Of a stretch of 64,000 nucleotides of DNA, positions 34,201 through 47,200 are shown piece after piece (positions within the stretch are counted from its first letter, which is position 1; every line of letters starts with the position of its first letter). The stretch spans positions 3,345,501-3,409,500 of the forward strand of contig JBBBDQ010000330.1 in assembly GCA_037127315.1 (NCBI GenBank). Direction: 5' to 3'. The position numbers were made by a program, and so were the translations under genes. Under the pieces are notes generated by a model. That model made no database searches. It was not told the origin of the DNA and saw nothing but the letters and a program-made list of their open reading frames with translations. The DNA is from Ascarosepion bandense (Eukaryota > Mollusca > Cephalopoda > Sepiida > Sepiidae).

Positions 34201-35701
34201 ATTATTCTATATTATTATTTTATTTATTGGTTTTATTTTATTTAACCCACCGTCTGTCGGTTAGTTTGATAAACGTTTAATATGACGGAGTAACTAGTTG
34301 TCTATATAAACCATGATAGGATATTCTTAACAAATAGATTCAAACTTTCATTCCCTCCAATTAGATATTCATTGAGACAGAAAATTAGCATATATATAAA
34401 AGATACAGATTTCAAAATTTTTAGTATGTTGAGCATGTGAAAAGAGATACAAGATATAATTATTAGCTCAGCTTTCTCTTGACGAAAACCAGAAGCCCAC
34501 ATTTGAAATGTATTGATCTTGATACAAAAAAAAACATCGTCATTCAAAGAACCTATTTAAATTCTTCTTGAAAACATTGCTTGTACCAACAACCAAGTTA
34601 ACTGAATCAAAATTATCTTCCTTACCAAAAGTCCTATGCCACCTTCTTCTCTCGGTCGGGCAAGTTCTTCTGCCCAGTTCTGGATTTCCCAGTCGCTTGC
34701 GAGTTTTTCCGGAGAATCTGAAAAAGAAATAAAAATACAAAAAAACAATAGCAATATATTATACAAAATATACTATTTGACGGCCTTTTAATTCTTGTAA
34801 CTCAACAGTTCCATTGTACGAAAATGAATCCTAGACCATAATTGATCCACTCCCACTATGACGTGTTGAGAAGATTTCTTTCGGGACATATTTCGCATGC
34901 CAATAACGCTGAAAACCTTCTGGGTCATCAAGGTTGAATATTTTTCTCGTGCGTAAACAACATCTTTTTCCATTTCTCCATGTCCCAAGCTTGATAATCG
35001 GAAGCAAATTGTAAACGGGGGGGTTTTATGGCGAGGAAAACCGCAAATCATCTCAAGTCGTTCCACGTTCTTATATCCTATCTTATTTAAATGCCGTCGA
35101 ATTGTTCAAGAGTTGCATTCAGCATCTGTATTCGCTTTTATCTGATTTGATCTTAGACTTGAATATCTCTCTTGACTTCTCGTCTAATACGTTTGTTCAG
35201 AGATGGTGAGACTTTATTAGGCGACTGTTTGATTTTTAGAAACATACGCATGCGGATTTTAATGAAGTTAGCAATGACAGTTCTGCAGTCAATTTCATTT
35301 GCAATGGTTCGTTGCAAAAGACCATGCCATTGAAGCTCAACAATCCTCCTATCCTTGTTAAAATTTTATCTTTAGCCATTTTAAAATCTGAATTTTAACG
35401 CTGGAAATAAACTAAGTAAATGTCTACATACCTGAAGCTATGAGCACACTGGCTACTTCTAAAATTTTTGTTCAATAATCTTTTTCATACGTGGTCTTAT
35501 CTTTATTACCAACCCAAAAATACTTTTTTCAATGTTTGTTTAAATCAAATAAAAGCTAAAAAATGTTCACTTGTTTGTTAATTAATTACATCTTTAACTA
35601 AATGTAAATGTTTCACAATTATATTTCGATTAAAGGATTAAAGTAACAGTATTTTATACTTTTTAACCATTTGTATCTGGTCTTAAGATTTTGACCAGGA
35701 T

Positions 35702-35755
<54 letters not shown>

Positions 35756-38626
35756 TTTGAACTGATTTGGTCTATTTTATTGAATCGCGAAGTGAAATTT
35801 GTCTTGAAAGGTCGTTCTTCTACATCTTCTTTTTAATGAAGGTGTCTCCTAGGGCTCTATCCTAGAATAGTTGTTCCTAATTTTCACCAGTGACATTCCT
35901 GAAGATTGGGATATCCAAAATTAATTGTATATGGACATGGGAAACAAAGTAGGTAGAGAGTATCACTGGTGAATTATTAGTGCCGCCATTAATAAAAATA
36001 ATAGATTAATTACATTTATGCGAATGTCTCCGAAGGCAACACCTCCTATTTTATTTATTTTGGTCAATGAAGTCAAAGGTGGATGTTGGCAGTAGTGCAG
36101 AATATGTTGAACCTGCCTCCCTTCCCTGTAACAGGGCAAAACAAAATTATAGGTCATTAGTTATAATTTTGTTTGCCTTGATAGCACCTTATCGATAGTC
36201 TGGTAAAATATCGTCTGACATGAAAGTACATATGCAGGTTTAAGAACATCAAACAGTGTATGTGGCATCGTTAAGCAACAGTTGAAATCGTTATAGCAAT
36301 ACTGCCGCGAAAAAGTGGGACGCCCACGTTGATGCAGTTTCTTACGAGCACAGTGTATATACAGTGGTGGCCACTATATGGAAAAACATTGTTTTGTAAC
36401 TGAAAACTTGCTCAATCCAACGGTGCTATTTTGCTCCATATATCTGTTGTAGTTTCCGTCGAAATAAATGAGTGGAATAACTTTTCTTTGTAATGTTTAT
36501 ACAGTGGATTTGATTAGTGCATAAATAGAATATCGACAATCTTATGGTCTTTCAAAATTTATATTGAAAATAAGACAAGTACAACTTACCGTAATATATT
36601 TTTATATAGGTGGACACATAATCTTTAATGATATTATAGTAAAGTAAAGCATCATCTCGGAATGGGTAATACGGCAATACATCTGGATCATCTATCTGGA
36701 AATCAATAGTTAAAATGATTATTAGGACTGCCAATTATTATTACTATGATTTGTTTACACATCATTAAAAACAAAGTCATTTACAGTATATGAGCGTAGG
36801 GTAGAAGGTACCCGTTTTGATAGAATCGGCGTGCTTAGTTTAAATCGCGTTTACCATCGCCCAAATGCCCCTGAAAAGGTATGAATCCAGCTTTTCTTCC
36901 TTTCTTCTTGGGTTAAATAACAGAGAAGGCTCTAGACCAAGAGAAAGACAATCTTTATTTAAAAACTGGTTGGTTTGTAAAGTCGGCAACTCAATCCCGT
37001 AAAGACCTACTTTCTACAGAAACTATAGCAGCAACAACTGTGCAGTGGCTCTGTTCTTCCAGAGGAGTGACACTAAAGAGGAGGGGAAGTTTTCATGGAC
37101 CGAATAACGACCATTTTAACTCCTGTGTTAATATTACACGTAAATGTCATAACAGCTAATGAAGTTTAAACTCATCCATGGAACAAAATACTTAAGTATT
37201 TTGATAGTGAAGTTATATTTATTTGCTTGTGTGTGGAATGTATGCATGCGCTTAGGTGTGTTCGGGTGGGGGGGTGTATGCTTATGAATGCTGTATGTGT
37301 GTATACTGTGTGTGTGTTTGGGCTTCAGGACAAAATCCTAGATCTATTGGTCATAGCCACAGGCACCAAGACGCATTTATCACAATGAGGAGGCGCGGGG
37401 AGAAGCTCTGATGATTAAGCTCAATAGTTCATAGGTTAATTTGTTTTTAGACCCGAACCGCGCCCGAACACGAGATATTTAAATTACATTCGGTTTTTAA
37501 ATCAACAAAGCAAAATACAATACTTTTTTTAGCTGGAGATAGTTTTCAATAATATTTAAATTCTACGGTCTTAGCTGCAAATATTAGGACGTACCTTAAC
37601 CATACTTCTTTTATGAAGATGCTGTAGATGATGATGAAAGAAAGATTAAAAAATGAGGAGAATACCAGTACTTCTCCCAGAAGCTGAGAAAAAAATAGAC
37701 TATGAAGGTTACAGGCGTTCCTATATTTGGAACAACTGGAATTGTGCAAAAAAAAAAAAGAAAAGAAAATATATTAGATGAATAAGAATCACTAGGATAC
37801 ATTAAAACTTTGCTAAACGCAATAGTGATGCTGTCTGTAAAGATACTAAGACTTATAAAAATCACATAACGATAAAAGTCATATGAGTAAAATAATGAGC
37901 AAAAATGTTTCAACATTGTTGTTACTGTCACGACATTTCGACTGAGTGCACTCTAGATTTCTTTCATGTCTGTCGATTCGGGAAACTTTCAGGGAATTTC
38001 GAACTAAAACTTTTCTTTAATCTCTACGGGAATTTCATTCTGGTGTTAGTGTCTAGGGGAGATAACTCATCTTACTCTAGTAATGCCCAGTTATTGATTA
38101 CACGGTTTCTACTGAGTCTAAGGCTGTAATACCCGATACAAGAATTATAGAAGAAGAAAAAATTATGATAATGATGATGATATATTCTATAAAAAAAAAG
38201 AAAACCCTGGTCTACCTAAGAATAATTATAGCTTCATTGTAATTTTTATTCAACGCTAATTAACATGCAACACAATGCAACATGCAACACCTGCCGCATG
38301 GCTGGGTCATTTGCTAGACATGCTTCATTGATTGATGTCAACGATAAGAGTTTCAGGTTTCCTGAAAAGGGATGGCTACCGCTTGGTCTACTTACCCAAA
38401 ATACGCTACGAATGAATGAATACCTCTCCAGCTTTCAATCCAGATATATGGGTTGTGACTCTATTCTTAGACCTACGAGTATATTCTGTCATGAGACGAT
38501 TGTTGAACAGTGACGAAAAAATATGTTTTACTTACACCTCGTTCCTTCAGTTCAGCTGGAAATGTACCTTGAACGTCAAAACTCCAAGTTTTAATCCTAG
38601 AAAGAAAACCACGCTTTAAATACAAA

Positions 38627-38681
<55 letters not shown>

Positions 38682-39929
38682 TTCATTTGTAAACGAGTTA
38701 TTACGCGACCTAGGTTTCTACCAAAAGTCGTGTCTTCAGGCGATTTGCAATAACTGATTTTACCGTTTACCGTTTTTTTTAAGAACGCTCACGTAACGGT
38801 TATATTTTTTGAACGTTCACGTAACGTGGAATTTTTGAGCGCACAATGTTTAAAATTACAAGAAATTATAACGTTTTTATCCATGGTTGTATGAGCCTAA
38901 TTAAAAAAATTTTATACAAATGTGTACTGGTCTAATTAAATAATTAAACAATCACTCAATCAATCGATATATATATATATATATATATATGCATGAATTA
39001 TGATAAAGTTTTAAGGACTTACCCGCGAGCGATAAGGTCAAACATACCGACTGTTCCAATATTCATTGTATTGTCCACCCAGCCTCCTTCCGATATCAAA
39101 AACTGTAGGCCTCTCCTAAAAAGAAATAAAAAGGACTTGATGTACTTCGTATGTTGGGGAAGAAACAAATAATTTAGTCAAAACAATTTATTTTTCATTT
39201 ACAAGTTGTAACGTCTACATTTCAGTACTAGGACAGGAAATAGCGAAAATTCGAATCTAAAATTATAAAGGAGCTGTATCACGTTAGTCTTTCTAAAGAC
39301 ATACTCCTTAAGTTAAAAGCAGTTTATTAAAATAATGATCATTAGTCTATAAATCTTCATTACAGTAATAATTTTATGAAATTGGTTTAATAAAATATTT
39401 ATTTTATCCATTGTCTAAATTTCTGCATTAATCCTATTGCAAGTATTTTTATTCCTGAAACTCATTGTGAATTGTTAAAGTCTTTCCTTTTAAATCATAA
39501 ACATCGAATCAGCTACTTTTTTCTTTAAAATACTTAACTATTTTCTTTCTTTAAAATACTTAACTATTTTCTTTCTTTTGTTTATTATTATTGTTACTGC
39601 TATGTTGTGGTGCATTGGATATCGGCTCGGAACGAGAAATCGGGGAGCCGAGTTCGAATTCCAGCCGAATTCATTGCATTCACTTACGCGCAAATACCCT
39701 TGGGAAAGGTATTAATCCGTCTATTTCTTCCAGTTATGGGTTAAATAACAGGACAGATTGGGTTCTATAGCCTTGGTCGGCAACCAGTCTTCCGCAGAAA
39801 GCAATGGCAACCTACTGCGGGATAATTTTCTGCCCAGTCAGTCATGTCTCTTTCGAGACATGATTGCCCAAATTGTGTATCACGTAAGGCACTTAACTGA
39901 CTGACTGCTATATTGGGAATGTAAATAAC

Positions 39930-39962
<33 letters not shown>

Positions 39963-42900
39963 TGAAGGAAAATTTGTCTGTATTGTGTTTTCTTTATCAT
40001 TTTTTCTCAACATCTAAAGTGTTAAGACAAATGTTAAAAAACATCTATAACAAAGTTGCAAACAGTTTTCGAGTAACGCGTTTCGTTCTTAAGTACTTCA
40101 TCGGGATATGTTGATGCGACTACAGGCCCGACAATATTTTTCGGACACTTTAGTATTCGACTTTCCGAGTACCATAGAGTGGCGAAATTCCTTCAATAGA
40201 ATAGCATAAACATATAAAGACAATACCTGTAATAAAAATGGAAGAAAATCGATTAGGTAAGGAAAAATATTTATTTTTCATCATTTTTTACAAAACACAC
40301 ACGACATTATTTTTCGGACATCGTTGAAAAACTGTTAATAGTCTGTAATATCACCTTTCTTTTCAATAACTTTTATCAATCTCTCTTCATAATGACCAAA
40401 CATATGCACAATAACATCTCTACGTGTTTCTATTAGTTGTTTTTTGGCATCTAGTATCCGTTCCCATAGTTGAGCCTCTTTCGTTATTTCAGGTCCATCA
40501 TAGACAAGTTGCGCAAGCATTTCCCAAACATTTTCTATTAAATTTAGATCTGGGCTTTTTGCAGGCCATTCCAAAGTAGCCATATTCACTTTAGCCATCC
40601 ATTCTTTCATGAGTTTTGACACAGGAATGCTGCAATTGTCTTGCTGTAGAACGAAATCATTCCCTATCTCTCTTCTTATCTTTGGTAGGGCTTTCTCGTC
40701 CAGCAACTGTTTGTAGCTTTCGCTATTCTGTCGTCCTTTCAGCCACTCCAACCATATATTTCCATTAGCAAAGATCATACCCCAAACCATAACTCCTCCT
40801 CCTCCCATCTGTCGTTTGTTCAGTACAGCAGGCTCACCCCTTCTCGACCAAGTACACCATCCATCGGGCCCATCAAACTTGAAACGCTTCTCATCAGTAA
40901 ATATAACCTTCTTAAAGTCAACATGCTTTGTTAACCACCTTTTAGCACACTCCAGTCTTGCTCCTTTGTGTTTCTTTGTTAGTGTAATTTTTTTCTTAGC
41001 CTTTGCATACTTCAAACCAATCCTATGCAGCGTTCTTTGTACTGTTCGGACGTTTACATACAATTCACATTTCTCCTTCACTTTTCTTGCTGTAACTTTT
41101 TCTCCAGATGTCAAAAGCCGTGTCACAGTCCTCTTCATTCTCCTTTCAGTCCTCTTGCCAATTGATCTTTTCCGTCCTCTCTTCTTTTTCCGCTCGGAGT
41201 TTGTCTTTAGCATGTATTCGACCGTTGATTTAGACAGCTTCAAATCCATGGCGATCCTTCTGATGCTGAGGCCATCATCCCGCTTCTTCCGTGCCAAACA
41301 AATGACTTCTTTTGAATGCATTTTACCCCATTAAACTTAATTGTTTTGCCAGTAAAATAGAACAGATAATTGATTCTAATGATGACAGCTAAGTGTACAA
41401 ACAGAAAATTTGCATACAGCAACATATACATGAACTTAGCTCTTAATAAAATAGGATTTTATGTCATGTCCGAAAAATAGTGTCGCGCAAGTTTTCGCAA
41501 AAATCACAAAAAACTAAAATTATCAAAGCCAAACTAAAAAAAAAATGATTACACTAGTAGTGGATTTTCACTCCTCAACTACGTACTTACAATCTCAAAA
41601 GTTTTTGGCACTAGTAACCACCTTGAAGTACTTTTTTCAAAGTGTCCGAAAAATAGTGTCGGGCCTCTGTATATATGCGCACAAAGCAGAGGTGACACAG
41701 AAAAAATTTAAATTTAATTTTTTGTTAATATATATTTTAAGTATATAATCTGACCACTTTAATTGAATTTCCTTTTCTATTTGTTAATATTTCCATCATG
41801 CTTATTAAATATAGATCATTCTGATAATATAAAATCTATCAAGAAATTTGAAATGTTGTAAGAACCTGGATATAAATATACTGTGGGTGATCTATCGATT
41901 AAAGCACTTTCTATACAATTTCGTCTTAGTAAATTGCTTTTCTCTTTTAATTAAAGTAGCATTTTTCTAAAATTAAGATTAAGGTCAGAGTGATTGCGGT
42001 GAGTAATGCATTGAATGCGTTGTCTTATAAAATATAATTTTGTGTTTATATAATCTTTTATTTAAATTCCTTTATGTTTCTCCATTGTATCTCTTGTGAC
42101 AATTATTACAGGTGATAGATAAATAGAAAACATTACAGGCAAATATATAGTGACTAGCAGTATAACCCGGCGTTGCTCGGGTGTAATGAAAGCTTTAAAA
42201 CTAATCCATGGTCCTGGAGCTCAGACTCTTTGGACGTTGGCACGAAAGACTAAAAAGCAATAGTTGTTTCCATTTGAAGCGAAACCGTAGACTGAAAGAA
42301 AAATGAATGGATGTAAGTCAAATTTTGATTTCCTGGTATCAATATCAAATTTTCTGCACTATTGTAAGAACTGCAACCTTGAAACTTCTGAATATCGTTT
42401 TTATGTCTTTGTCTATGAGTGTATCAAATTTGATAAAAATCGGACCACTCCTTCTATAACCCGATTTTTTCGATTATCGATTTTCGATATTTATCGGGGG
42501 TACCTCGACACAAAACCTAGCTCAGAACATTCGCAGGCACTTATAGTACAACTGTGTAAATGTTCAAGAAAATCGGTTCAGCCGTTTCGGAGTCTATAGG
42601 TAATGGACACACACACACACAAAGTTCCGTTTATAAATAAGTTTAGATAGATTTGCTATGATTAACTTATATGTGACATAAGGCTGTGAATATCGGGCAC
42701 CTAGTGAAGATCGAACAATATTCAGTCGTAATTGATCTATCGAGACAATCTTGTCGGCCATTACACCACGTCGAAGTGCCCCAAACAACTTACTAAGCGT
42801 AACTTAATTGTGACACGTGACTGAAAGCATGGAACGGCTAGTAAAGATCGAACTCAGTACTCAGTAGTAATTGATCCAGCTAAACAACTCACGACAAATC

Positions 42901-44240
42901 GGGGAGCCGAGCTCGAATACCAGTTGAATTCCTTGCATTCACTTACGCACGCATATACCCTTGGGAAAGGTATTAATCCATCTCTTCCCTCTAGCTATAG
43001 ATTAAATAATAGGACAGATTTTGTTCTATAGCCTTGGCTAGCAACCAATCTACTGCAGAATGCAATGGCAACCTACTGCGGGATAATCTTCTTTGGGCGA
43101 TCAAGTCTCTTTCGAGACATGATCGCCCAAAGCGTGTATCACGTATGGCACTTAACTGACTGAAGCAACTCACTACTCAGTCGTAATTGATCTTGCTAGT
43201 CATTACACTACTTCGAAGTGTCCAAGCAAGTAAACATAATTGTATAACGAAGTGGAGAAAGTTTGCACCTGGTAGTGGTAAATTTTCACTTAGTTTCTTT
43301 CATGCTCTGGCATGTCTATTAAAGTAGTTTTATACATTTTCTTTATTCTTTAGAATTAACAACAGTTATCAAACACCATTTATTTAAATTGCTTATTTAT
43401 GTGATAATAATGAACTATCCGATCATACCCATTTCAATACTAACCACTCTAAAAGACTGTTTAACTGCTAACGATCAGTTTAGTGGAATAAAACTTCCAA
43501 AGCTGATATTCGATGTTGTCTATTCATTACAATTTACAAGAATAATCTTAGATTTACAAGAAAAATATATGGAATGAACTATAATAAAATATTCAAATAA
43601 AATCCTAACATTGTTTAACACTAATAGTATCACTGCAAATAAACAGCACCCACAGATGAAAATGTATCAGAAAATGCCAAGCACAAGACAACTTGTAGTC
43701 AGTGTCATAATAATAACTGACAACCATGGGTTAACGCATAGTTGCCAGTAAATATTTTATCCTAGTTAAAAAATACAAAAATCGGTAATAATATGTGGGT
43801 TTATTTGGTTTGGTTATATTTATGTTCTAACAAGAAAATTCAAAAACCTTTCTATGGTCTATCAATTCTAAAATACAGATCTTAAATGGATATTATATTT
43901 ACCAAAATGTCTATTTGGTATCTCTTAGGGTTAACCCATATTATACGATGGTTATCACATATCAACTTCACTTAGGAGAAAAGTTCATTATTGAGACTGC
44001 ATTCGAGTTACTCTACACTGACACCAATGGATTTGTGTAAAAATCTCCATATAAAGGCAAGATAGAAAAGAGGTTTAGAATGTACTTTTTCATACTCACG
44101 CGTTGATTGCAAGTAGGTATAGTGTATGTGGAGCCAAAAGTTTAAATATAGGATGCGACAACGAGATATTTCTGTGAATAGCCAACACAACGCCCTCCAT
44201 AATTAAGTGCGTAAATGCTGTGAAATAAAAATTAAAATCG

Positions 44241-44298
<58 letters not shown>

Positions 44299-47200
44299 GT
44301 GTATTTTGGCAGCATTTTTTCATTAATGCAGGTTTCATTGAATAATATAGACAAGTTTTGTCTATTAATTTTGTGTAGGATCCGTTCATACCGTCTGATA
44401 TACTTGATGGTGATGTCGTTAAAAGACAACAAAAAATCACAGTATTTGTTGAATTTTTTATCAGGTCTAAGCTTTCGGCTCACATAAGCCATTATCAAAG
44501 AGTAAATAATAACACACAGTAAACATAGAACATTTAAGCTATTAACAATAAAGATAATTGAATTGAAAATATAAGTCCATCCCTACCGTGGCGGATGGCC
44601 GAAGACAGTGACAAAATAGTGGTGTTGTGGTCCCTGGTCTGATTACAGACATTTGAGTACGTTGTTGGAAATATCGAAATTGATTGTATTCAAACCAGGT
44701 TTAAACTGTTTAATGTAGAGTGCTTCGAGGATTTTTAGTTTCTGCTTATTATTTTCTTGTTTGAGTATGTACGTGTTATCAACAAGCGTTTTTCTCAGAA
44801 GTGTGCGTTGATAACCGTGTTGTTCTAAATGACGGAATATATTTGAATTTTTATTTAAGTGCAACGTCAGACGCCGTGAGAGCGAATTTGTGGTGTGGCC
44901 GATGTAGATATTATTGAGATTGTTAGAGATACATTCTCTAAATGGACATATGAATTTATATACTACATTGGTCTTTTGCAAATCACTAACGGTGGGGGAA
45001 GAGTCGTTGCGGACAAATGAATTAGATGTAGTGGATTTAGTGTAATATATAATGAACTTAATTCTTTTGTTAGAGTCTGTCGGAGAAATATTAGTATTTA
45101 TGAGTTTTTTTAGGATGTTTTCATCTAGTTGGTAGTTGGAGTGCATCTGGCTACGGTATAAGAGAGTGATATGTTTAGGATTGGTTGGGTTAGTATCATG
45201 TGTTGTTTTTTCCATGTTAAGCTTTTTAAGAAAGTAATGTATTTGTTCATCAACTATGTAGTTGGGAAAATTATTATTGATGAGTGTCTGTTTTATGTTT
45301 TTTAGTTCACTGTAGAAGATCTGATTTGTAGATGAATTGACTTTTGCACGGTATAATAGATTTTTTATAATGGCTATTTTGTAATAGTGGGGGCATTCAC
45401 TAATATAATTGAGTGTGGAGGGATTTTTATTAGTAGGTTTTTGATACGGTGAGATAGTAAATTTATTGTTGTCAGTGTTAATTAATATATCAAGAAAAGG
45501 AATTTTGTTATCTTTGCTAAGTTCATAAGTAAATTTTAAAACTGAGTTATTTTGAAACTGTTTTTGAAGTTGTAAGATTTCATTAGTATTTTTAATTGAT
45601 AGTAGGATATCATCAACATATCTTAGATATATTGATGGTTTTGTAAATTTTGCAAAGGTAGTATTTTCAAGGTTAGACATGTAGAAATTACTAAAAATCG
45701 GACCAAGCACTGAACCCATGGAGACTCCGTCACGTTGTATATATATAGTGTTGTTTGGATCAACAAAAGGCACTTCAGTAGTACAAGCTAGTAGAATTTT
45801 TCTTAGGATGTTGGGATTAATTTTGAGTGGGGGTAATGAAGGATTACTGTAAACATTTCTTATAATTATATCAATAGTTTCACTGACGGGTACATTAGTA
45901 AAAAGGTTTTCCACATCAAGTGAAGCTATGATTTCATTATTAGGTTTTTCACTCTTGAGGATTTGGATTGCCTCTAGGGTTGACTTTATGCTGTATTTAC
46001 TCGGAAGGTAGGGTGTGATAAGCTGGTTAATATGTTTAGTTAACTGGTATACAGGAGTAGGAATTTGGGATATGATAGGGCGGAGAGGATAGTTAGGTTT
46101 ATGAGTTTTTATGGTTCCGTATATGTAACCAGGTTTATAGTCACCAATAATTTTAGGGAGTTTTAAGGAATTCTGATCAGCGTTGTTGGCACTAATGAGT
46201 TTATTAAGTTTAGATTTTAGTTGGTGTGTCGGGTTTTTGTTAATTTTTTTAAATTTTGTGTGGTCATGGAGTATGTGGTTGAGTTTTGTGTTGTAATCTG
46301 ATTTGTTAAGTACAACAAAGATGTTAGCCTTGTCAGCTTTTTTTACAATTATGTGAAGGTGGTTGCGTAGTTCGTGCGCGGCACTTTTTAGTTGTTTCGA
46401 TAGAATTTTTGAGGAGCTTCTGCTTTTATCATGGCGATCTTTGATTGCCTCAGCCTTAAGTAGATCTTTCAGTTCGGGTTTAACGGTTATAAGTTTTTCA
46501 TCTTGTAATTTAGTGATGCTTTGATAGAGCGTTTCTATTTCAATTTTTTTAGTAAGCTGGTTATACTTACGGTATATATGGCAGTTAGGTCCAAGGTTGA
46601 GTAATTCTTCTTGGTGCTTAGTTAGTTGGTGGTTGGAAAGATTTATGAAGTTATCGAATTTTTTAGGAAGAGTGATCGTGCCATTGTATAGTGAATTAAG
46701 TTTTTTGACAATTTTAGCACGGTGTTCAACTTCAGATTTTGCAGTGATTTTGGATAGTCTGAGTATTATTTCTTCTAGTTGGTTTGAGGTAGTTATATCT
46801 TTCAGTTTGTTGTAGAGGTCATGTTTGTTCTTGTATAATGTGTCAAGATTTTCTTTCGCTATTTCAATTTGCCTTTTCACAAGGCTCCATTTATATTTCA
46901 AGGTGGTGATGGTGTGTTGGGCTGCTGGATCATGTAATTTAAATTGTGTGTATTTTGGCAGCATTTTTTCATTAATGCAGGTTTCATTGAATAATATAGA
47001 CAAGTTTTGTCTATTAATTTTGTGTAGGATCCGTTCATACCGTTTTAACGACATCACCATCAAGTATATCAGACGGTATGAACGGATCCTACACAAAATT
47101 AATAGACAAAACTTGTCTATATTATTCAATGAAACCTGCATTAATGAAAAAATGCTGCCAAAATACACACAATTTAAATTACATGATCCAGCAGCCCAAC

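Larger units (their letters stand above)
27308..34625 (-). other. LOX-B intron 8 (7318 bp)
   Basis: It contains LINE tails, a SINE, a minisatellite and the 144-bp satellite, listed separately. 27310-28170 and 28330-29510 show nothing I recognise apart from the isolated tandem-repeat unit at 28180-28320. Confidence 0.85.

Noticed and set aside
40816..41334. Plus-strand 172-codon frame opposite the Tc1 transposase
   Set aside because: It is the antisense shadow of an intact transposase gene.
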